Notes under the pieces: generated by a model
The model's database searches: none
What the model saw: the letters and a program-made list of their open reading frames with translations, nothing else
Told to the model about the DNA's origin: nothing
Part shown: positions 21,873 to 26,931 of the stretch, one piece after another
Position numbering within the stretch: position 1 is the first letter of the stretch
Layout: each line of letters starts with the position of its first letter
Position numbers and translations under genes: made by a program
Source: an uncultured Bacilli bacterium
Lineage (GTDB): Bacteria; Bacillota_I; Bacilli_A; RF39; UBA660
DNA: 26,931 bases
NCBI GenBank assembly: GCA_948497845.1
Contig: CAOOMX010000011.1
Location: 7,611 to 34,541 of the forward strand
Reading direction: 5' to 3'

Positions 21873-24143
21873 TTATGGTGCAATATAAGAAATTGTCACT
21901 CTATATTCCCAATAATTAAATGGCACTAAACAGCTATATTCACACAATCTATTTCGATTAATTAATTCTCCTCGACGACAAGAATAGCACCATCTACCAT
22001 CTAGCTCTTCATCCCAATCACATTCATATATAGTCTCATAATTTCTACAATCTGCTCTATACTCATCCCAATAACAATTTACAATTCCATATAAAGTTGT
22101 ATCAAAATTTTCATCACAGCTATCCCCCATAACTTGATCATATCCAGGATAATAATAAATAGGAACATCTTCACCATAGCGATCTCTATAGTAACCACGA
22201 GGGCACGGCGTATTAGCACTACCAGAGCAACTATTTACATAACCATTTTTACAATAACACCTTGCATCATAAGGATCCCCTCTTAGTTCATATACTGGAC
22301 CAAATTCACCTTGACAATATCCCCAACGATCTGCATAACCTCCACTATAACATTCATAACGCAAGCATTCTCCTTCTCTTTCATCAGCGTATCTACTTTG
22401 AGAAGGTTCTGTACAATAATCCCACTCTTCATCAGTATAAGTTCTACCACCACTAACTGTATAATAAACATAATTTCCACTTATATAATAATTTGAAGCA
22501 TACCCTGTATCAGTAGTCACATTTACAATTTTTTTAATATTAGGAATATACACTGAATCATGAATATTACTACTATTTCTACTATATGGATCAACAACCT
22601 TTGTATAAAGTTTACCAATATTTCCTACATAAATAGAACTTGAAGCAACATTACCCGCTGCATCCATAACCCAGAAATAATAAGTACCATTTTGTGAGAT
22701 ATCATAATATTGGGTTGTAGAACTTGTATTAGTAACTGTCTTCCAAGAAGTTGGTTGTCTATTTTGGGTTGTAAATTGATATTTAATAATACCCGATTTA
22801 TTATCAGTAGCATTTCCAGTAAGACGAAGCGATGTCACCCAGTCATTTGTAGAAGAAGTAATACGAACTGAATCGATATTATTATCTATATTTCGAACAT
22901 CATAACTAGTTTTACTAACATTTCCAACAGCATCTTTTACCCAGAAATAATATATTCCATTACTTCTTATATTAGCTAATGTTTGCTCTGTATCTCTAGT
23001 ACGAGAAATCTTAGTCCAATTTGAAGGGTTAAGAGCATTAGTTGTAAAAGCATACTCTACTAAACCAGAACGTGTATCTGTTGCTTTTCCATATAGGTTT
23101 AAGGATTGTACCCACACGGTTGTACTAGGCGTTAAACTAATAGAATCAGCTCCTGTTTTATCAACATAATCTACTTTTATTTTATAGGGTTTATTAGAAA
23201 CATTTCCAACATTATCTATAACACAAGCATTATATTCTCCTTCTGCTAACTTTTTCGTTATCGCATTATTAACCGCATTTTCATAGTTTAAAGATGGGGT
23301 ACATGTACTACTATTACCAACGTATATTCCTTTTACCCCTGAACCATTATAATCAGTTGCATGAATCGTTAATGTTTTTTCTTTACTCCATACAGAATCA
23401 AAATCAACATCTGTAATCGCTGGCTTTTCTTTATCTATATTAATATCTTTTTTAGCTTCTCCTATTTTCTCAGGCATAATCACCCGCACTTTATAAGTTC
23501 CTAAAGAAACTGTACTCGCCTTCGTTTTTAAAGTAGCCTCAGTTCCTGTTGTACCGATATTACTTGTCCATTCATATTTACTTTGATCAGGAACCATTGT
23601 TCCATTTCCAAAACGAACTCCTAAAGTAACATTATCAGCATACCAAGACTTAACTGTCTTATTACAATTACCATCACTATCCATAACACAAATATATAAA
23701 TCACTTGTTTCTTCATAAGCATCACAAGTTCCATCTTCTTTTCGTCCATTTGCAGATAAAATAGTAGCTATATATTCCTCATTTTTAAGTTCTGAACGAA
23801 AAACATAACAATTCATACTTGTATTATCCTGTGGATTATAAATATCTGTTTCATCATCTGGATCTAAGTAGCCTTCATTAATTAATTTTTCTATACTAAC
23901 AGTAGTAATACCTGTATCATTTGCATATAAAGCAGCTTTAGTTTCTACAAGAGAAATAACATTTTCATATTCTTTTTTTAAAATATTTTTACGTACATTA
24001 ATAAACATCATTACAGTTAAACCAATAACAACTGCTAATATAGCAATAACTCCTAATAATTCTACTAAAGTAAAACCTTTTCTTTTACTCTTTATATTTA
24101 TACTTATCTTTTTTCTACATAAAGGCACTTTCTTTTTATCCAT
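21873..24143 (-). CDS. Giant prepilin-like surface protein with Ig-like repeats and cysteine-rich end
   Basis: A 756-residue protein. A basic leader ends in the type IV prepilin motif KRKGFTLVELL, with predicted cleavage between Gly23 and Phe24 and the conserved Glu at mature position 5, followed by a hydrophobic helix (about 24-48). A pilin-like globular part (about 55-165) carries several Cys. A linker leads to three Ig-like repeats (about 240-325, 333-418, 423-508), each ending in a DxxGNVS/A core (DNVGNVS, DAVGNVS, DAAGNVA). The C-terminal region (about 570-756) has 16 cysteines with many Tyr, Arg and Asp residues. Ordinary pilins are 100-200 residues, so this looks like a cell-surface adhesin or minor pilin tip. 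No pilus assembly ATPase, platform or peptidase gene is in the window. Leads a two-gene operon. Confidence 0.85.
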   Translation of the reverse strand: MDKKKVPLCRKKISINIKSKRKGFTLVELLGVIAILAVVIGLTVMMFINVRKNILKKEYENVISLVETKAALYANDTGITTVSIEKLINEGYLDPDDETDIYNPQDNTSMNCYVFRSELKNEEYIATILSANGRKEDGTCDAYEETSDLYICVMDSDGNCNKTVKSWYADNVTLGVRFGNGTMVPDQSKYEWTSNIGTTGTEATLKTKASTVSLGTYKVRVIMPEKIGEAKKDINIDKEKPAITDVDFDSVWSKEKTLTIHATDYNGSGVKGIYVGNSSTCTPSLNYENAVNNAITKKLAEGEYNACVIDNVGNVSNKPYKIKVDYVDKTGADSISLTPSTTVWVQSLNLYGKATDTRSGLVEYAFTTNALNPSNWTKISRTRDTEQTLANIRSNGIYYFWVKDAVGNVSKTSYDVRNIDNNIDSVRITSSTNDWVTSLRLTGNATDNKSGIIKYQFTTQNRQPTSWKTVTNTSSTTQYYDISQNGTYYFWVMDAAGNVASSSIYVGNIGKLYTKVVDPYSRNSSNIHDSVYIPNIKKIVNVTTDTGYASNYYISGNYVYYTVSGGRTYTDEEWDYCTEPSQSRYADEREGECLRYECYSGGYADRWGYCQGEFGPVYELRGDPYDARCYCKNGYVNSCSGSANTPCPRGYYRDRYGEDVPIYYYPGYDQVMGDSCDENFDTTLYGIVNCYWDEYRADCRNYETIYECDWDEELDGRWCYSCRRGELINRNRLCEYSCLVPFNYWEYRVTISYIAP

Positions 24144-24166
24144 AAAAACACTCCCTCTATAATAAA

Positions 24167-24195
24167 ATTATAATCGATTCTCTACAATTTAACAA
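24167..24195 (-). promoter_or_regulatory. Promoter of the prepilin-like operon
   Basis: On the minus strand TTGTTA (24195-24190), 17 bases, perfect TATAAT (24172-24167), about 23 bases before the ATG at 24143, with GAGGGAG as ribosome site. Confidence 0.8.
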
Positions 24196-24200
24196 GTCAC

Positions 24201-24225
24201 AAAAAAGAATGCCCTAAAACATTCT
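24201..24225 (-). terminator. Terminator of the ligA operon
   Basis: AGAATG, an 8-base loop and CATTCT, followed by TTTTT on the minus strand, directly after the stop of the 553-residue gene. The stem can extend by three weaker pairs. Confidence 0.75.
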
Positions 24226-24231
24226 CTTAAA

Positions 24232-25893
24232 TTAATCTTTCCTTAAATAATCAGAACAAATACTTCCAACTAAAACTCTATATTGTTTAAAAGCATCACT
24301 AATATTAGGATACAAAGAGAAATTTTCTTTAGATATTTCTTTTTCATAACTATTCAAAAAATTCTCTTGATTCAGCACTTCTAAAATAAAATCCAATTTT
24401 TCCACAGAAACTTCTTGATTAAAAGAAGCTAAATGATAAAGAAGAGGACATTTAAACAAATAACTCTCTTTATTTTTTAAATAATACCCATAACTTTTAT
24501 TCACTATTTCTTCAAAAATATCTAAATCAACTAAATTATACAGCTTCATATCTTCATCAATTAAATCCTCTAATACTTTTTTTAAATTATCATTCTTATG
24601 CAAAGCCTGTATCTCTAAAAGAATAGATATTTTAGTATACTCGGTAGAGACTTTAGAAATTAGTTCTCTTAAAACATTACTTTTTTCCCTATACTTTTCT
24701 AATAAAGCCTCTTTTTCTAAAGATAAACAATCTGCCAGAAGATTTTGATGTGCCTTACCATAAACTTCTCCATGAACATATTCAATTAATAATACTAATA
24801 TAGCTTTTCTTACTTCTTTTTGACTAAGTTTAAAATCTCCCTTATCACTTATACTATTTACAAGACGATAAAGTACTTGATTCACTTTTTTATCCTCTAT
24901 AGTTATTTTAGATAATTTATCTAAAAGCTCTTTAAAGGCATTAACCGTCCGAATCCCCATCTTCTCTTTATAGAAAGACGACATCTCATTATTCTCTAAA
25001 GTATTGATAATGACTTCAAAACAAGTTTGTTTTTCTAAGTTTAAGCCTTTTAAATCATGCATTAATTCTTCTAGAGCATATTTTTTTAAAAGATAATCAT
25101 AACGAAACATCTCACCTTTGAAAGAATCATCGATTAAAAAAGCCATTTTTTTCAATCCCAAATCATATCTAGCATCTTTATACTTTTTCTTTAAGCCGCC
25201 TTTATCCAACAAATAATAATGCATTTTATAAAGCCAATAAAGGTTAGATAAAAACACAGAATTATCTTCTCCTGTTGCAAAATGGTATTCTAATAAAGCA
25301 TGTTCTTTTATATCCTCAATAAAAAATGTATTAGGTATAGGGGTATAAAAAGATAGATAAGCATTTGGTATATCATATAATTTTCTCTTTTGCATGATAT
25401 AAAATATAAGTATTGAAGAAGACAATAACGAATTGTTATCCAGTGCTTTTTTTAACAAAGCATTTCCCTCATCTATAAAAGCATCATATATTCTTTCTTG
25501 CAAAGCAAAATAAAAATTATTAAAAAAAGGCAAATACATGTGATTATCCAAAATAAATGTATCTATTTCAGTCAATATATCTACATTAGCATTTTTAAAT
25601 TCTTCAAAGAAATGCAAAAAAGTTTGCATTAATTCCAGCACTTTTTTTAAGGTTTTACCATCATTTTTCTTTAATTCTTTTATAGCAACCATTTCATTTT
25701 TTTTCAACATAGAAATAAAATGCATTAATTTTTTATTAACATCTTCATCTAATATAAGATTTTCTTCACCAAGTACACCTTCTAAAAAAGCATCAACATT
25801 TTTTAAAATCGTCTGTTTAGCTTCATTACTTTCACTTTCACTAATTGTTGAAAGATAATAATTTATTTCTGATAATATTCTTTCTTTATCCAT
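24232..25893 (-). CDS. Large helical cytoplasmic protein of unknown function, coupled to ligA
   Basis: A 553-residue protein that I do not recognise. It has no signal peptide or membrane segment and appears almost wholly alpha-helical, rich in Lys, Glu and Leu (for example NDGKTLKKVLELMQTFLHFFEEF and TKISILLEIQALHKNDNLKKVLEDLIDED). A less regular central part is rich in Tyr and Phe (about 170-240, YLSFYTPIPNTFFIEDI and SNLYWLYKMHYYLLDKGG). No nucleotide-binding or catalytic motif stands out. The ATG lies one base after the ligA stop (TAA-A-ATG), so it is translationally coupled to DNA ligase and shares its transcript, ending at the terminator at 24201-24225. The neighbour hints at DNA-linked function, but nothing in the sequence shows it. 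Confidence 0.75.
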   Translation of the reverse strand: MDKERILSEINYYLSTISESESNEAKQTILKNVDAFLEGVLGEENLILDEDVNKKLMHFISMLKKNEMVAIKELKKNDGKTLKKVLELMQTFLHFFEEFKNANVDILTEIDTFILDNHMYLPFFNNFYFALQERIYDAFIDEGNALLKKALDNNSLLSSSILIFYIMQKRKLYDIPNAYLSFYTPIPNTFFIEDIKEHALLEYHFATGEDNSVFLSNLYWLYKMHYYLLDKGGLKKKYKDARYDLGLKKMAFLIDDSFKGEMFRYDYLLKKYALEELMHDLKGLNLEKQTCFEVIINTLENNEMSSFYKEKMGIRTVNAFKELLDKLSKITIEDKKVNQVLYRLVNSISDKGDFKLSQKEVRKAILVLLIEYVHGEVYGKAHQNLLADCLSLEKEALLEKYREKSNVLRELISKVSTEYTKISILLEIQALHKNDNLKKVLEDLIDEDMKLYNLVDLDIFEEIVNKSYGYYLKNKESYLFKCPLLYHLASFNQEVSVEKLDFILEVLNQENFLNSYEKEISKENFSLYPNISDAFKQYRVLVGSICSDYLRKD

Positions 25894-25894
25894 T

Positions 25895-26931
25895 TTATTT
25901 TCCCATAACTTCTTTTATTTTTTCAGGCCCCCATATAGTAATATCCAGTTCTTTTGCTTTTGTTTCTTTACTTCCTGGATTAGCCCCAACAATAACAACA
26001 TCTGTTTTTTTACTAACCGATTCACTGGTAGATCCACCAAATTCTTCAATAAAATTCTTTATTTCTGTACGTCCCAATCCATCAATAGTTCCGGTTATAA
26101 CAAACTTTTTCCCTGTAATAAGAGGATGTACTTTTTTCTTAGGACCCAAATAAACAGTATTAACGCCGATTTTCTTTAAGTCATCTATTAATTCTTTAAA
26201 TTCCTTAAAATACGTATATACATTAACAGCTAAAATATGGCCAATATCTTTAATCTCTTCTAAGTCTTCAACAGATTGTTGCATCAAGGTATCCAAATCA
26301 TTAAATTCACAAGATAAAAGCTTAGCAGTTTTAGATCCAATGCCAGGAATTCCCAAACCAAACAATAATCTTTCTAAACTATTCTTTTTACTGCCTTCAA
26401 TATTATCAATCATTTTAGCCAAACTCTTTTCGCCATAACCATCAAATTCCATGATTTGTTTGACTTTATCCTTTAAAAAGTAAATATCTATAGCATTTCT
26501 TATAAAACCTAAATTATAAAGTTCCTCAACAATTTCATCTCCCATACCTTCAATATTCATTGCATCTCTAGAAACAAAATGAATTAAAGATGCAATATTT
26601 CTTTTAGGACATTGTTCATTAAGACAAAAATAATCAACTTGGCCTTCTTTTTTTACTAATGGTTCATGACACATAGGACATTCATGAATCATCACAAAAT
26701 CTATTTCATCACCTGTTCTACGTTCTAATTTTGCTTCCACTACTTCAGGAATAACATCTCCTGCTTTTCTAATTGAAACAACATCACCAATCTTCAAGCC
26801 TTTTTTTATTATATTATCTTCATTGTGCAAGGTTGCTCTTCTAATAGTTGAGCCCATAACAATAACAGGATCCAATACAGCATTCGGTGTAATTTGCCCA
26901 GTTCTTCCAACCGTAAAAATAATATCTTTTA
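25895..26931 (-). CDS. ligA: NAD-dependent DNA ligase, C-terminal half (partial, runs off right edge)
   Basis: LigA seals nicks in DNA, using NAD. The frame is open to the window edge, so the 5' part is missing; an internal Met at 26875 is not the start. The visible part begins KDIIFTVGRTGQITPNAVLDPV and continues into the OB domain (GSTIRRATLHNEDNI, GDVVSIRKAGDVIPEV). The four-cysteine zinc finger follows (CPMCHEP...CLNEQCPKRN), then helix-hairpin-helix repeats (FGLGIPGIGSKTAKLL, LEEIKDIGHILAVNVY). A BRCT domain closes the protein (GKKFVITGTIDGLGRTEIKNFIEEFGG... to WGPEKIKEVMGK). All C-terminal domains are intact. It is upstream of and coupled to the 553-residue unknown gene. Confidence 0.95.
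   Translation of the reverse strand, partial: KDIIFTVGRTGQITPNAVLDPVIVMGSTIRRATLHNEDNIIKKGLKIGDVVSIRKAGDVIPEVVEAKLERRTGDEIDFVMIHECPMCHEPLVKKEGQVDYFCLNEQCPKRNIASLIHFVSRDAMNIEGMGDEIVEELYNLGFIRNAIDIYFLKDKVKQIMEFDGYGEKSLAKMIDNIEGSKKNSLERLLFGLGIPGIGSKTAKLLSCEFNDLDTLMQQSVEDLEEIKDIGHILAVNVYTYFKEFKELIDDLKKIGVNTVYLGPKKKVHPLITGKKFVITGTIDGLGRTEIKNFIEEFGGSTSESVSKKTDVVIVGANPGSKETKAKELDITIWGPEKIKEVMGK

Noticed and set aside
22262..22813. Several short frames on both strands inside the prepilin-like gene
   Set aside because: All are shadows of the repeat and cysteine-rich coding sequence.
1..26931. CRISPR array, insertion sequence, prophage or integration site
   Set aside because: No regularly spaced repeats, transposase, integrase or phage genes were found; base composition looks even throughout.

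Overview
The window is AT-rich chromosomal DNA of a low-GC Gram-positive bacterium (Bacillota). The signs are strong Shine-Dalgarno sites (GGAGG/GAGG), clear sigma-A type promoters, a lipoteichoic-acid-synthase-like enzyme, peptidoglycan ligases, and TGA used as a stop (genes at 9644 and 10873), so the code is standard and not the mycoplasma code. The oxygen-sensitive class III ribonucleotide reductase points to an anaerobe. I infer an uncultured gut Bacilli/Erysipelotrichia or RF39-like lineage, but no rRNA is present to fix this. I see no tRNA, rRNA, CRISPR array or insertion sequence.

Layout. 1-56: first codons of murD. 148-2668: anaerobic ribonucleotide reductase in two pieces, a large NrdD without its glycyl-radical motif and a separate 61-residue protein that carries it. 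3025-4389: murC, reading the other way. 4416-8511: a heterodimeric ABC exporter whose one half has a large repeated insert in its first outer loop. 8661-10204: dusB and pduL, overlapping. 10265-11388: a degenerate histidine-phosphatase-like protein and a small membrane exporter, overlapping. 11441-12535: rmuC. 12608-16381: asnB and an LtaS-type sulfatase. 16494-17713: a decaying surface-protein gene facing two tandem small HTH regulators that share a duplicated leader. 17848-21192: YihY/BrkB membrane protein, a solute-binding/degenerate-GGDEF membrane protein and a small membrane protein of unknown function. 21255-24143: a membrane protein of unknown function and a giant prepilin-like protein with Ig-like repeats and a cysteine-rich end. 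24232-26931: a large helical protein of unknown function coupled to ligA, which runs off the right edge.

Nearly all genes are on the minus strand in short operons with overlaps or tiny gaps; murC and the two HTH genes are the exceptions. Themes are cell envelope (murD, murC, LtaS-like, prepilin-like, BrkB, exporters), nucleotide and DNA metabolism (NrdD, LigA, RmuC, DusB) and acetyl-phosphate/asparagine metabolism (PduL, AsnB).

The most notable items are the split class III ribonucleotide reductase, the prepilin/Ig/cysteine-rich fusion, several enzyme folds that lack catalytic residues (phosphatase-like, GGDEF), and the tandem HTH pair with TGACATA boxes around the promoter of a broken surface-protein gene.
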